The notes: generated by a model from the sequence alone, not told the origin. Positions 1-10,722 are shown, numbered from the stretch's first letter. The stretch is DNA of 39,847 bases from an uncultured Pseudomonadales bacterium (GCA_905480475.1 CAJQQO010000007.1:1-39847); one strand, 5' to 3'. Numbers and translations are program-made.

Positions 1-267
1 AATTAGTGCGCGGCGTATCTCGGCAATTGCTGCATCAGATAGCTCGCTGGTTAAATCAATACCTGATAACTCGGCACCAATAGTTGCACTCATCAGGCGC
101 ACATCAAAATGCTCGAACTGCAAAGCGTTCAATCGGTGGCGCTCTTGATGCAAATGACCGAGCGGGCCAACCTCAAGATCATAGGGAGGGAATTTAATCC
201 GTTGTGCTTGCAACACACTACCGGGATCAGCGGTACCGGGTTTATCAAGTTTGGTGGCTGTCGACAT
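1..267 (-). CDS. TauD/TfdA-like alpha-ketoglutarate-dependent dioxygenase, N-terminal part (runs off the window's left edge)
   Basis: Reverse strand is open from ATG (CAT at 265-267) to the edge: MSTATKLDKPGTADPGSVLQAQRIKFPPYDLEVGPLGHLHQERHRLNALQFEHFDVRLMSATIGAELSGIDLTSELSDAAIAEIRRALI; the IGAEISGIDLT..L.D..IAEIRRAL segment is typical of the TauD/TfdA N-terminus. Absent from the ORF track because it is truncated. Confidence 0.75.
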   Translation of the reverse strand, partial: MSTATKLDKPGTADPGSVLQAQRIKFPPYDLEVGPLGHLHQERHRLNALQFEHFDVRLMSATIGAELSGIDLTSELSDAAIAEIRRALI

Positions 268-620
268 GCTTTTCGCTCCTGATTAGCCGCTTGAATTTCT
301 TAGCAACTTAGGTCTAATGTTTTTTTTACTGATCAGCGCTGCTGTTATTTGCGCATATCGTACCACTCATCTGCCGTAGCTTAGGTTAACGGTTTCTAAT
401 CCAAACGCTGGGGCGAGCCCTTAAAAGTAAAGATGGTAATGTTTTTTCTGCAATATTAGTCTTGTTGTGATTTCATATCTTGATATAGTTGTATCTTTCT
501 TGCCCGCCAAGAATATTTTCTTATTTCCTCACCACACCTTTTTATTGGTAAGCGGTGCTGCGCCTTTCGGTAGCTTATCAACGGTATTGATCTTACGATC
601 ACGATAATGGATACGCTAGC

Positions 621-1823
621 ATGAGTTCTCAATACACTAATTCAAATCAAACAGCGTTAAATAAGGCCGGTAAGGCCAAGCGTTGGCTTTGGTTGCTGCT
701 TGTTTGTGTGCTTATATTTGCCGTTCTAGCAGGGCTGAAGTTTTTGCAGGTGAGCAAAGCCATTGCCTTTGCGAATTCTTTTCCTGAGCGCTCCGAATCC
801 GTTACGGCGATTACTACTAGTGCATCCAGTTTGCCAGAAATCTTTCGCACTATTGGTGAGGTGCAAGCGACTCAGTATGTAGAATTGCGCACCGAGGTTG
901 ATGGAAAAATTAGCGAGATTAATTTTAAAGGTGGCGAAGCAGTCGAGAAAGATCAGCTATTAATCCAGCTCGATAGCAGTGAAGAGCGCGCCCAGTTACG
1001 CGCGACACGTGCCCAGCTTAAGCTGGCCGAGCTGCAATTAAAGCGTGCCAGCGAACTGCGCAATAAAAATCTTGCGAGTAAAAACGATGTTGATATTGCC
1101 AAGGCCGATAAAGATGTTCTGTTTGCCAATGTCGCGGCACTGGTGGCGACGATAAATAAAAAAACCTTAAAGGCGCCGTTTGCTGCTGATACCGGCGTGC
1201 ATAATTTGCAGGTCGGTCAATATCTCAATGCCAATTCGCTGATTACCGAGCTAAGTGGTGGGGCGGGTCAATTCTGGGTCGACTTTGATTTACCACAAGA
1301 TAAGGCCACTTTGTCGGTAGGTGAATCGGTTGCTGTCTCGGCGCGCAATTTAATAACGGGCTCACTCAATGCAAAAATTGTCAGCGCTGAATCAAGAATT
1401 GACGCCAGTTCGCGAAGCCGTGGCTATCGTGCGCTAATTGTTGAAGCACCTGCCAATCTACGTCCCGGCGCGGTTGTCGATATTGAAGCAAACTTTGGGG
1501 CAATTGATGGCGTGTTTCGTTTGCCTGCGTCGGCGGTGCGTCGTAGTAACTTTGGTGCATTTGTCTATGTGCTTGATCCAGCCGAAGCCGATGCGGCGGC
1601 TAAGCATCGAGCAGTACGCAAGCAGGTGAGTGTTCGTGGAGCCGAAGGCGGCGAGGTATTTATTGACGGGGGTTTGCAGGCAGGCGAAGTGGTTGCCGCT
1701 ATAGGCGCTTTTAAGTTGGAAGACGGCTTGTTGGTTAATATTGTTGAGCGTATGCGCGAAAAAGATAATGTTGAAGATGTAAATACTAAGGATCAAGCCG
1801 CCGTAAACGAGATGGCCCAATGA
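621..1823 (+). CDS. RND efflux periplasmic adaptor (membrane fusion protein)
   Basis: N-terminal TM segment; lipoyl/barrel pattern (VELRTEVDGKISEINFKGGEAVEKDQLLIQLD), helical hairpin, KAPFAADTGVHNLQVGQYL; ATGA overlap with downstream RND permease. Confidence 0.93.
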   Translation: MSSQYTNSNQTALNKAGKAKRWLWLLLVCVLIFAVLAGLKFLQVSKAIAFANSFPERSESVTAITTSASSLPEIFRTIGEVQATQYVELRTEVDGKISEINFKGGEAVEKDQLLIQLDSSEERAQLRATRAQLKLAELQLKRASELRNKNLASKNDVDIAKADKDVLFANVAALVATINKKTLKAPFAADTGVHNLQVGQYLNANSLITELSGGAGQFWVDFDLPQDKATLSVGESVAVSARNLITGSLNAKIVSAESRIDASSRSRGYRALIVEAPANLRPGAVVDIEANFGAIDGVFRLPASAVRRSNFGAFVYVLDPAEADAAAKHRAVRKQVSVRGAEGGEVFIDGGLQAGEVVAAIGAFKLEDGLLVNIVERMREKDNVEDVNTKDQAAVNEMAQ

Positions 1824-4800
1824 GTAGCGGCGACAATAAATTAAATCCGCAACACGATATGGGTAAGCCCAATGCCTTGGATGTTTTTGTTCAACGGCCA
1901 TTATTGGCAGTCGTTATTTCATTGGTGTTAGTCTTAATGGGAATTCGTGCGGCTATGGATATGCCGGTATTGGAATTTCCAGAAATTGAAAGCGCATCTT
2001 TGGTTATCACCACGCCTTATGTTGGCGCCTCGGCAAAAACCGTACAGGGTTTTGTTACCGATCCGATTGAGCGTGCAGCAGCTACCATTCCGGGTGTTGA
2101 CTATATTGATTCGACGACCACTGCTGGCTTAAGTGTGGTTAAAGTTTGGCTTAAGTTAAATGAGTCAAGCACTTTAGCCTTGGCCGAATTAAACGCACGT
2201 TTAAGCCAAATTCGTTTTGAGCTACCGCCCGGAGCAGAAGATCCGGCGATTAATGTAGAGCGTACCGATGCGGCGAATGCGATTTTTTATCTGGGCATTC
2301 AACTGGGTGGCCGTTCATTAGCTGAAGTCACCGACTATATGTCGCGCTATGTATTGCCGGTTATCTCTTCAATCTCTGGCGTACAGCGGGTCGATATTTA
2401 TGGTGGTCGCGCGCCAGCGATGCGTATTTGGCTTGATCCAGCGCGGCTCAATTATTTTAATATTAGCGCCCAACAAGTGCGGCAGGCGCTCGCCAGTAAT
2501 AATGTCATTGCGCCTATCGGTCGAATTGAAAATTCACAACAGCGTATTGATTTACAAACCAGCGCGACTTTAAAAAGTCAGCAAGATTTTGAGCGGCTGG
2601 TGGTCGGTAAAGTCGGTAATACCGTGATTCGGATTGCTGATCTTGCGCGCGTTGAACTTGGCGAAGTGGAAGGTGACACGCTAGCTCGGGAAAATCAACG
2701 CGACACAATCTATTTAGGTGTTTATGGTTTGCCGGGTGCCAATGAATTGGAAATCGGCAATATGCTTTACGATGTGCTAGATGAAGTGAATACTTCATTA
2801 CCCGACGGTATGAAAATCGAAGTCGGTTACGACGGCACACTGTATATGCGTGATGCGCTTAAAGAGATTTTTGTCACCTTGGTTGAAACCGTTTTACTGG
2901 TTGGTATTGTTGTACTCTGCTTTATGGGTTCATTGCGCAGTGCGTTTGTGCCGTTAATTACTATTCCAATCTCACTGCTTGGCGCTATGGCTATTATGAT
3001 GGCTATGGGTTTTTCGTTTAACTTGCTAACAGTGCTGGCGATTGTGTTATCGGTAGGTTTGGTTGTCGATGATGCTATCGTCGTGGTCGAAAATGTCGCG
3101 CGCTTTATGCGCGAAGGTATGAGTCGATCCGAAGCGGCGCTGGCTAGCTCGCGTCAATTACTTACGCCTATCATTGGTATGACTATTACGCTTGCAGCGG
3201 TTTATGTGCCTATTGGATTTTTATCCGGCTTAACCGGTGTATTAATTAAAGAGTTTGCATTTACGCTAGCGGTGGCGGTGCTGATCTCGGGTATCGTGGC
3301 CTTAACCTTATCGCCTATTATGAGTGCCTATGCTAGCCCGCCGCGTGGCGAAGAGGGTAGGGTTACGCGCTGGATTAATATGCGCTTTGATTGGTTGCGC
3401 CAACATTATGAAAATGCTTTGCAGTATAGTTTGCGTTGGACGCCACAGTTATTAGTGTTTGGCTTATTCTTTTCTTTATTGGTCATACCGTTTTTAATGT
3501 TTTCGCAGCAAGAGCTTGCGCCGATTGAAGATGAGAGCTCGATTTTTGTTGTCTCCGAAGCGCCTCCGGAAGCATCGATTGATTACACCCACAAGCATAT
3601 GCACGATGTGGTTGATGTAATGAATAATTTAAACGATGCCACCGATATGTGGCAGATCGTTAATCCTAATGGTTCGTTTGGCGGTCAATCTTTTGTCGAC
3701 CCCAAAGATCGTAATGCAACGCCATTGGAAATGCTGCAATCGACTTTTGGAGAGTTATCCCAAGTGCCGGGTTTGCGCGCCTTCCCCAATTTATTTCCAC
3801 CATTGCCAAGTGCCGGACAGTTTTCGGTTGAGCTGGTAGTGACTGCGCCGGTAAGCACCGAAGAGATGCAGCCTTATGCGCAAAAATTATTGGCGGCAGC
3901 TTATGCCTCCAATTTGTTTTTGTTTGCTGATACCAACTTAAAGCTGGATTTTCCGCAAGCGCATTTTGAGTTGGATCGTGATCGCATTGCCGATCTAGGC
4001 ATGACGGTTGATGATGTGAGCCAACAGTTGGCTACTTATCTTTCTGGCGACTATGTCAATCGTTTTGATCTAGATGGTAAAGCTTATCGGGTTGTACCGA
4101 TGGTTGAGGATTCCAATCGTTTTGATATTCAATCGATTCAACAAATTCATATTCAAACGCCGACGGGCGCTATGGTGCCGTTCTCGTCATTAGCCAGCTT
4201 GGAAGAAAAGATTGGTCCGCGAGTACTTGCCAAGTTCCAACAGCGAAACTCTTTTACTATTTATGCGGGTATGATTCCGGCATTTACCAAAGAGCAAGGG
4301 CTGAGCGCAATTGAGACGGCCGCTGCAGAAATACTACCCGAAGGTTATGTGGTGGATTATGCTGGCGAGTCCAGACAATTGCGTCAAGAGGGAAATACTT
4401 TGTTTGGCGCTTTAGCTTTTGCTTTGGCGTTTGTTTTTCTTGTCTTGGTTGTATTGTTTAATAGTTTGCGCGACCCATTAGTAGTTCTGTTAGGTTGTGT
4501 ACCGCTGGCTTTATCGGGTGCATTAATGTTTACCTTTTTGGGTTGGACCAGCGTCAATATCTATTCGCAGATTGGTTTGATTACGCTAGTGGGTTTGGTC
4601 GCCAAAAACGGTATTCTAATTGTTGAATTTGCCAATCATTTGCAAGAGCAGGGTCGCAATAAGCTAGAAGCTATCATCGAAGGCGCTAGTATTAGATTAA
4701 GGCCAGTATTGATGACAACCGGTGCAACCGTGGTTGGCCATTTCCCATTGGTGTTGGTAACGGGTGCTGGAGCAGAGGCACGAAACAGTATCGGCATTAT

Positions 4801-4972
4801 CTTGGTAGCGGGTATGTTGATAGGCACGATCTTTACCTTATTTATTTTACCCAGCGTCTATTTGGTATTGGCGTCTAATCATGGCCCTAAAGTACAGAGT
4901 GATGACGAGGACGAAGAAAAAAGTAGCGATAATTTTGCCGCTGTCGGCAAAGGCAGTATTGCACCCGGTTAA
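1820..4972 (+). CDS. RND efflux transporter permease (HAE1/MexF-like)
   Basis: 1050 aa; RND motifs (FVQRPLLAVVISLVLVLMGI, PEIESASLVITTPYVGAS, GLVVDDAIVVVENVARFM, GLITLVGLVAKNGILIVEFAN). Confidence 0.95.
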   Translation: MSSGDNKLNPQHDMGKPNALDVFVQRPLLAVVISLVLVLMGIRAAMDMPVLEFPEIESASLVITTPYVGASAKTVQGFVTDPIERAAATIPGVDYIDSTTTAGLSVVKVWLKLNESSTLALAELNARLSQIRFELPPGAEDPAINVERTDAANAIFYLGIQLGGRSLAEVTDYMSRYVLPVISSISGVQRVDIYGGRAPAMRIWLDPARLNYFNISAQQVRQALASNNVIAPIGRIENSQQRIDLQTSATLKSQQDFERLVVGKVGNTVIRIADLARVELGEVEGDTLARENQRDTIYLGVYGLPGANELEIGNMLYDVLDEVNTSLPDGMKIEVGYDGTLYMRDALKEIFVTLVETVLLVGIVVLCFMGSLRSAFVPLITIPISLLGAMAIMMAMGFSFNLLTVLAIVLSVGLVVDDAIVVVENVARFMREGMSRSEAALASSRQLLTPIIGMTITLAAVYVPIGFLSGLTGVLIKEFAFTLAVAVLISGIVALTLSPIMSAYASPPRGEEGRVTRWINMRFDWLRQHYENALQYSLRWTPQLLVFGLFFSLLVIPFLMFSQQELAPIEDESSIFVVSEAPPEASIDYTHKHMHDVVDVMNNLNDATDMWQIVNPNGSFGGQSFVDPKDRNATPLEMLQSTFGELSQVPGLRAFPNLFPPLPSAGQFSVELVVTAPVSTEEMQPYAQKLLAAAYASNLFLFADTNLKLDFPQAHFELDRDRIADLGMTVDDVSQQLATYLSGDYVNRFDLDGKAYRVVPMVEDSNRFDIQSIQQIHIQTPTGAMVPFSSLASLEEKIGPRVLAKFQQRNSFTIYAGMIPAFTKEQGLSAIETAAAEILPEGYVVDYAGESRQLRQEGNTLFGALAFALAFVFLVLVVLFNSLRDPLVVLLGCVPLALSGALMFTFLGWTSVNIYSQIGLITLVGLVAKNGILIVEFANHLQEQGRNKLEAIIEGASIRLRPVLMTTGATVVGHFPLVLVTGAGAEARNSIGIILVAGMLIGTIFTLFILPSVYLVLASNHGPKVQSDDEDEEKSSDNFAAVGKGSIAPG

Positions 4973-5163
4973 ATGCCAGAGGCTATGTTGCGGGAAAAAT
5001 TTTCTTAGCAAAACAGTCATTCAGTAGGCAATAAAAAGCAGTAATTTAACTAATCGCAATGAAATGACCCCTAAGAATCCTATATTCCACTAATTCAAGC
5101 GGGTATTATATAGTTCTAGCTATAAAATAAATAAGCTGCTTTCTAGCATACTCTGGAGCTATT

Positions 5164-6420
5164 ATGATCGAGAATAAACTTCTCAATCTATCACGTCAGC
5201 AACTTGCCCAACTGGGGCGCGAATATATGTTGGCCGCGCAGGTTAATAGTCGCGCCGGTTATGCCAAGGTGCGTATTGATCATGGTGAGAACGCTTATTT
5301 AGATGTCGCCATACCCAATTGGTTAGGTGCTAGTCCGGTTTATACTGGGCGTATGCAGCGTGCAATGGGTTTTGCCGATCAGCCTGATGTCGAGGCAATC
5401 TTTAAAGGTTTGCAGCTTGAGTGCGGTTTAAGTCATCAATACTTTGATGCCTGCTTTGAGCTTGAAAGTTCGCAGCGTGGTTCGTTTTATCTGGATAGTT
5501 GTGGTGCACTATTAGAGGCCGAACCCAGAGGTCCCGAAGCTGTTAAAGTTATGTGCCACGATATTGAAGATCCCACCTTCGATGCCACAGCGGTTGCAAC
5601 CAATCCTCAGGCGCGTATGCGTCCCTATCATCGCCCGCCTAGACAAGCTAACAGTACTGGCCCGGTTTGTAAGTGGGATGTTTTTATTGACAAAGATGCT
5701 GAGCACTTGCCTATGCCTGAAGAGGCAAAGCGAGTGGCGAAAAGTTTGCTTGCCCAAATAGAATTAGACGCAGGCAAGGAAGTGGTCGAGCAGGGCGGTA
5801 TGGATGATTACAGTGGTGACTTGCATAGTAAGCTAGCGCTGGAATCTTTTTCACAAAGTGCTTTAACGCTAATCTGTCAGGAGCTGGGCTTACAAAATAA
5901 TTTATTGGTTAGAGCGATGCTAATGGTAGTGGCCGATCTTTATGGTGAGGATGCCGCTGCTGCCGTTGGCGAGTTTCAAATGATTGGAAGCAGTCGAGTA
6001 GTAAGTGAGCGGCTATGTCGATGTTTGGGATTTAGTGACGGTGGTCTAGCGGCAATTGCCGAAGTGCTAGCGTTGCATCCGGCATTTCAACCTATTGCGT
6101 ATAGCTGCGTTAGTGTTCAGCTGTTAGATGACTCAACATTAGCATTAAATATTAATCCCGGGCCAGCGATGGATGAAGCGGATAACTATAGTTGGTTAAA
6201 AATATTAGCCAGCGGTAATGACACAGGTTTAAAGTCACTACTTAAAGGTATTGATAAAACTGCCAGTTGCAGACGCGACGCGAGCGCAAAAAATCGATGG
6301 TTGATTACTGTGGGTAATGAGCTGGAGCAAGAAGAGCATCTCGCTATTATGGTTTGTAGAGGCGCTGTGGTAACGAGTTTTGATTTGAAGGATGCGCCAG
6401 AAATTATGCGTATTGTTTAA
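5164..6420 (+). CDS. conserved-looking hypothetical protein, 418 aa
   Basis: Long ORF with a purine-rich upstream region (ctctggagctattATG); contains FYLDSCGALLEAEPRGPEAVKVMCHDIEDPTFDATAVATNPQARMRPYHRPPR. I cannot assign a family. Confidence 0.8.
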   Translation: MIENKLLNLSRQQLAQLGREYMLAAQVNSRAGYAKVRIDHGENAYLDVAIPNWLGASPVYTGRMQRAMGFADQPDVEAIFKGLQLECGLSHQYFDACFELESSQRGSFYLDSCGALLEAEPRGPEAVKVMCHDIEDPTFDATAVATNPQARMRPYHRPPRQANSTGPVCKWDVFIDKDAEHLPMPEEAKRVAKSLLAQIELDAGKEVVEQGGMDDYSGDLHSKLALESFSQSALTLICQELGLQNNLLVRAMLMVVADLYGEDAAAAVGEFQMIGSSRVVSERLCRCLGFSDGGLAAIAEVLALHPAFQPIAYSCVSVQLLDDSTLALNINPGPAMDEADNYSWLKILASGNDTGLKSLLKGIDKTASCRRDASAKNRWLITVGNELEQEEHLAIMVCRGAVVTSFDLKDAPEIMRIV

Positions 6421-6444
6421 GCAAGTCGTTCGATGCCAAATGGT

Positions 6445-7344
6445 TTAATCAGCAAAGTTTTGATATTGCTCGGCAATCGTTTCCAAGCGCCAAGGTTTTG
6501 CTTCGCTGGCATCGATATAAGCCATAATTTTTTCTTGCGGCCAAGCAAAGCCTCCCAAGTGCCTACCTGATATTGATAATAGCTGTCCGCTAATATTGCT
6601 GGCTGCGTCACTTATTAAATACTCATAGGCAGCGCAAATAAATTCTGGGGGTAATGCGGTAAGCGCAGATTCCAATCTTTGTTTGTCTAGCATACCTCTT
6701 GAATGCAAGGTCCGCATATTTTCTTCAAATACTTCACCGCTTGATAAGCGGGTTTTAGCGCCGGGCATAATCACATTGCAGCGCACATTGTGTTCTGCCA
6801 AATCTTTAGCAATTGCCGCACTTAAACTATTAATAGCACCTTTAGCTGCGGCATAAGCTGTGCCGCCATAGATACCTTGAAAAGCATGACTGCCGGTATT
6901 GATAATACTGCCGTGTTTCTGCGCCGACATTAGTGGCGCGGCATGGCGGCAAGTATTAAACGTGCCGTTAAGATGTACGTTAATCACTTGCTGCCAATCA
7001 TCGGCTGCAATATTTAAAATAGAACTGCCAGAGGGTTCGGCAATACCGGCGATATTAATTAAGCCATCGATACCGCCATAGTTATCAACACATTGCTGAA
7101 TCAGTTCGCCAGCGTAATTGTAATCCGCTACCGAGCCACAACTGTAGCTAGCGGTTCCGCCGTTAGACCTTATTTCACTAACGGTATCGCTAAGTGCTTG
7201 AGTATTGTTTTTACCGCCGCCGCTACTATTAATTAAAACACTAGCGCCTTTACTGCTAAGTGCAATCGCAACGGCTTTACCGATGCCCATACTTGCGCCA
7301 GTAATAACAATACGTTTTTCTTTTAGGGCTGAGGTTTTTTCCAT
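6445..7344 (-). CDS. SDR family NAD(P)-dependent oxidoreductase
   Basis: Rossmann TGASMGIGKA, NIAG, active site S..H..YGGTAYAAAKGAI, VRCNVIMPGA. Confidence 0.9.
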   Translation of the reverse strand: MEKTSALKEKRIVITGASMGIGKAVAIALSSKGASVLINSSGGGKNNTQALSDTVSEIRSNGGTASYSCGSVADYNYAGELIQQCVDNYGGIDGLINIAGIAEPSGSSILNIAADDWQQVINVHLNGTFNTCRHAAPLMSAQKHGSIINTGSHAFQGIYGGTAYAAAKGAINSLSAAIAKDLAEHNVRCNVIMPGAKTRLSSGEVFEENMRTLHSRGMLDKQRLESALTALPPEFICAAYEYLISDAASNISGQLLSISGRHLGGFAWPQEKIMAYIDASEAKPWRLETIAEQYQNFAD

Positions 7345-7507
7345 AACAGTTCTGTCTTAAACTAATAGTATTAAGGGAGGGTATTGTCCGCCTAACCAGG
7401 GGTTAGGCTCATAGTTATAGTTGAGCGGTCGCGATTGTGAATAGATCTCGGCGTCGGTTTTGTGGCAATACAGCCGCCACAATGCTAATCTTCTCGATGT
7501 TGACTTA

Positions 7508-7544
7508 TGCAATTGTATTGCAAGACATATGCATTGTAATTACA
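7508..7544. promoter_or_regulatory. paired palindromes, putative operator upstream of the SDR gene
   Basis: TGCAATTGTATTGCA (7508-7522; 6-bp arms) and TGTAATTACA (7535-7544; perfect palindrome), about 165-200 bp upstream of the SDR start. Confidence 0.35.
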
Positions 7545-7979
7545 TATAAGCAAGACCATCCAAAACGATAAATATTAAGCGAATATGTTACTGATAAAGA
7601 ACAGACGACTGCGTTGTTAGCGCAAGTGTTACCTCTGTACATCCCGCCGCAATGAAAACCGATATCATTCAAGCAGCTCAGCGCAATTGTGAATTAGCAC
7701 AACGAACTGGCGCAACAGCAGTGTCTGTCGCAGAAAGAATTCTTAGAGCTATAGAGAAAAATCCATTCGTATCTGTGTCGGTAAAGACCTGGTGTTGTTA
7801 GATTGATTAAAGGGTTGTTCCGATTAGCGTGCAAAGGTTACTCAAGGGGCTAATGCCAAACGCTAAATATAAATTTAGGTAAGCTTTAAGGCTAGGTTAA
7901 TTTGTTAGACTGTCGGCTCTTTTACGGTCTATTGCTTTAACTGCTATAAGTTATTCACAAGATAAACGGATTATAAACC

Positions 7980-9983
7980 ATGCAACACTCTACTCAATAT
8001 CTAATACTTAGCTGCGTGGTTCTGCTTGCCGGTTGTGGTGATCCCGAAGTGCCTGCCGAACAATTTTCCGTGGTGGACTACGCCCAGCCATCTACTGCTG
8101 AGCGTCCAACTTGCCTTGATTACAGTCCTAGTAAAAATGCCTACTTTGGCGATTTACATGTGCATACCTCGCTGTCCAATGATGGTTATAGTTTTGGTTC
8201 GCGTGCGGCGCCAGATGATGCTTATCGATACGCTTTTGCTAAAGGCAGTATTGATTTAGCGACTAATAAAAATGATTCGGTCAATACTCGCTCAGTCAGT
8301 ATTGATAGAGCTTTGGATTTTATGGGTGTTACCGATCACGCTGAATTTTTAGGCGAGCAAGTCCTCTGTCATGATGCCAATAGTGGGTTAGCCGATTCGG
8401 AATTTTGTTCTGCCTTTGAAGAGGGCGAAGGTCGCAATCCGGCTTTGCTAGCAAAAATATTTAGTCCATTTCCAAACCGTGATAAAGAGCTTTGTGGTGA
8501 AAATGCCGAGCGATGTCTTGCTGCGGCAAAGATACCTTGGCAGCAAACAATAGCCGCTGCTGAAAAGTGGAACGATACCAGCAGCGCTTGCGAGCGAACG
8601 GCTTTTATTGCATTTGAATACAGTTCAGTGCGCTTGGGCAGTAATCTACACCGCAATGTAATTTTTAAAAATGCGGTAGTGCCACAGCGACCGATTAGTT
8701 ATCTTGATGCGCCGCGTGAGTGGCGACTGTGGGAGATTCTTGATCAAGAGTGTTTAAGTAGCGGCAAGAATTGTGATGCACTCGCAATTCCCCATAACTC
8801 GAATATTAGTAATGGTCGAATGTTTGCCACGGATTACGCAGGTGCCTATAGCAAAAGTGCGCAAGCCGAGCGCGCCAAGTTGCGAATAAAAATCGAACCG
8901 GTTATTGAAATTATGCAGCATAAAGGTGATTCAGAATGTCGCAATGGTTTAAGCGGCGTCTTAGGCGGTGAAGATGAACTTTGTGAATTTGAAAAATTTG
9001 AAAACCTTGCCTTTCTTACTGTTGCCGGCACCACTGATGTTGACGATTGTTACGCCGGCCCCTTAGCGGATTATATGCCGCACAAAGGACCTAATTGTTT
9101 AACGCGCAATAGTTATGTGCGCAATGCATTAATTGAAGGTTTAAGAGAAGAAGCGCGCATTGGTGTGAATCCGTTTAAGTTTGGTATTAGCGCAGCTACT
9201 GATACGCATAATGGTTTGGGCGGCGGTGTCAACGAACGCAACTACCCAGGACATCTAGGTTGGGGGGATGGTACGCCTGAGCGTCGTATTCAATACAAGG
9301 GAAAAATCCCCGGCAATGCCAGCAATAACCCCGGCGGTTTAATGGGTGTGTGGTCTGAGCAAAATACTCGTGAGTCCTTGTTTGACAATATTCGTAATAA
9401 AGAAGTTTTTGGCACGAGCGGCCCCCGTATTAAGCCACGCTTTTTTGGCGGATGGGATTTTCCTGCCGATATTTGTAATGATCCTAAGCTAGTGGAAAAA
9501 GCTTATGCGAACGGTGTTGCGATGGGTGGTGATTTGCCAGCTAAAGCGGCAGATGCGCCGATGTTTATAGCGACCGCGTTAAGTGACCCCGGAACGGCGG
9601 CGATGCCCGGTACGCCATTGCAGCGCTTGCAGGTTATTAAAGGTTGGTATGATGCCGATGGCAATCAACAGCAAAGAATTTACGATGTTGTGGGCGATGC
9701 TAATAACGGCGCTTCTGTAGATCTTAATAGCTGCGCCCCGCAAGGGCAGGGGCATCAGCAGTTATGTACTGTCTGGAGTGATCCGGAATTTAATGCCGAT
9801 GATAGTGCGGTTTATTATATGCGTGCGGTTGAGAATCCCACTTGCCGTTACACGACATGGCAGTGTTTGGATTTGCCTGCCGATAATCGCCCGGCTGAAT
9901 GTGATAACGATGCTTTGCCCAAAACTATTCAGGAGCGCGCATGGAGCTCGCCGATTTGGTATACCGCTGGTAACCAACAATAG
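7980..9983 (+). CDS. DUF3604 family lipoprotein (PHP-like, YFGDLHVHT motif)
   Basis: Signal peptide with lipobox (LLAGC); NAYFGDLHVHTSLSNDGY, MGVTDHAEFLGE, SAATDTHNG, EVFGTSGPRIKPRFFGGWDF, SSPIWYTA. Confidence 0.9.
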   Translation: MQHSTQYLILSCVVLLAGCGDPEVPAEQFSVVDYAQPSTAERPTCLDYSPSKNAYFGDLHVHTSLSNDGYSFGSRAAPDDAYRYAFAKGSIDLATNKNDSVNTRSVSIDRALDFMGVTDHAEFLGEQVLCHDANSGLADSEFCSAFEEGEGRNPALLAKIFSPFPNRDKELCGENAERCLAAAKIPWQQTIAAAEKWNDTSSACERTAFIAFEYSSVRLGSNLHRNVIFKNAVVPQRPISYLDAPREWRLWEILDQECLSSGKNCDALAIPHNSNISNGRMFATDYAGAYSKSAQAERAKLRIKIEPVIEIMQHKGDSECRNGLSGVLGGEDELCEFEKFENLAFLTVAGTTDVDDCYAGPLADYMPHKGPNCLTRNSYVRNALIEGLREEARIGVNPFKFGISAATDTHNGLGGGVNERNYPGHLGWGDGTPERRIQYKGKIPGNASNNPGGLMGVWSEQNTRESLFDNIRNKEVFGTSGPRIKPRFFGGWDFPADICNDPKLVEKAYANGVAMGGDLPAKAADAPMFIATALSDPGTAAMPGTPLQRLQVIKGWYDADGNQQQRIYDVVGDANNGASVDLNSCAPQGQGHQQLCTVWSDPEFNADDSAVYYMRAVENPTCRYTTWQCLDLPADNRPAECDNDALPKTIQERAWSSPIWYTAGNQQ

Positions 9984-10096
9984 GCAAAAGTTTTATCATT
10001 GACTAAGTAGTAGTGTATTATCTGCGGCAGAAAATTCTGTTCTTGCACTACTCACGGTATTCAATTACTCCCACTATTTATTAAAGTGTTTAAACT

Positions 10097-10711
10097 ATGA
10101 AAATTACGATTATTTCTGGCAGTCATCGTCAAAACTCACAAAGCACCAAAATAGCCAAAGCTATGCAAAGTGCCTTAGACGCATTGCCGCAGTGTGATGA
10201 AAGTTATTTATTTGATCTGGCGGATAATCCATTGCCATTGTGGGATGAAGGCATATGGAACGGCGATGCAAAATGGCAGGCTTTACTTGGTCCTATCTCA
10301 GAGCAGTTGGCCAGTAGTGATGCCTTTATTGTGATTGCGCCAGAATGGCATGGAATGGCACCGGCAGGATTAAAAAACTTTTTCTTAATGTGGGGCAAAG
10401 GTGAGCTAGCGCATAAGCCGGCATTAATTGTTACGGTTTCTTCTGCTGACGGTGGTTCTTATCCGGTCGCTGAGTTACGGATGAGTAGTTATAAAAATAA
10501 TCGTATTTGTTTTTTACCCGAGCATTTGATCGTGCGTAATGTTGAGTCGGTATTTAACGATGATGACAAGGATAATAATCCTTCGGCGCAACCGTATTTT
10601 GACGATCGATTAGATTATTGTTTAAAGCAGTTACTCACCTATGGTGAGGCGTTTAAGCAGATTAGGGCCAGTGATGCGGTGAGTCTTGAGACTTATGGCA
10701 GTGGAATGTAA
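10097..10711 (+). CDS. NAD(P)H-dependent FMN reductase / flavodoxin-like oxidoreductase
   Basis: MKITIISGSHRQNSQSTKIA N-terminus, flavodoxin-like fold segments PEWHGMAPAGLKNFFLMW. Confidence 0.88.
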   Translation: MKITIISGSHRQNSQSTKIAKAMQSALDALPQCDESYLFDLADNPLPLWDEGIWNGDAKWQALLGPISEQLASSDAFIVIAPEWHGMAPAGLKNFFLMWGKGELAHKPALIVTVSSADGGSYPVAELRMSSYKNNRICFLPEHLIVRNVESVFNDDDKDNNPSAQPYFDDRLDYCLKQLLTYGEAFKQIRASDAVSLETYGSGM

Positions 10712-10722
10712 TAAAATAAATT

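Noticed and set aside
1458-1901. Minus-strand 147-aa ORF
   Set aside because: Antisense shadow of the RND adaptor/permease junction; no recognisable domain and unusual composition.
7652-7801. Small ORF MKTDIIQAAQRNCELAQRTGATAVSVAERILRAIEKNPFVSVSVKTWCC, possibly an amidase-like remnant
   Set aside because: Only 49 aa, weak resemblance, no RBS or extended homology seen; could be chance in a 634-bp intergenic region.
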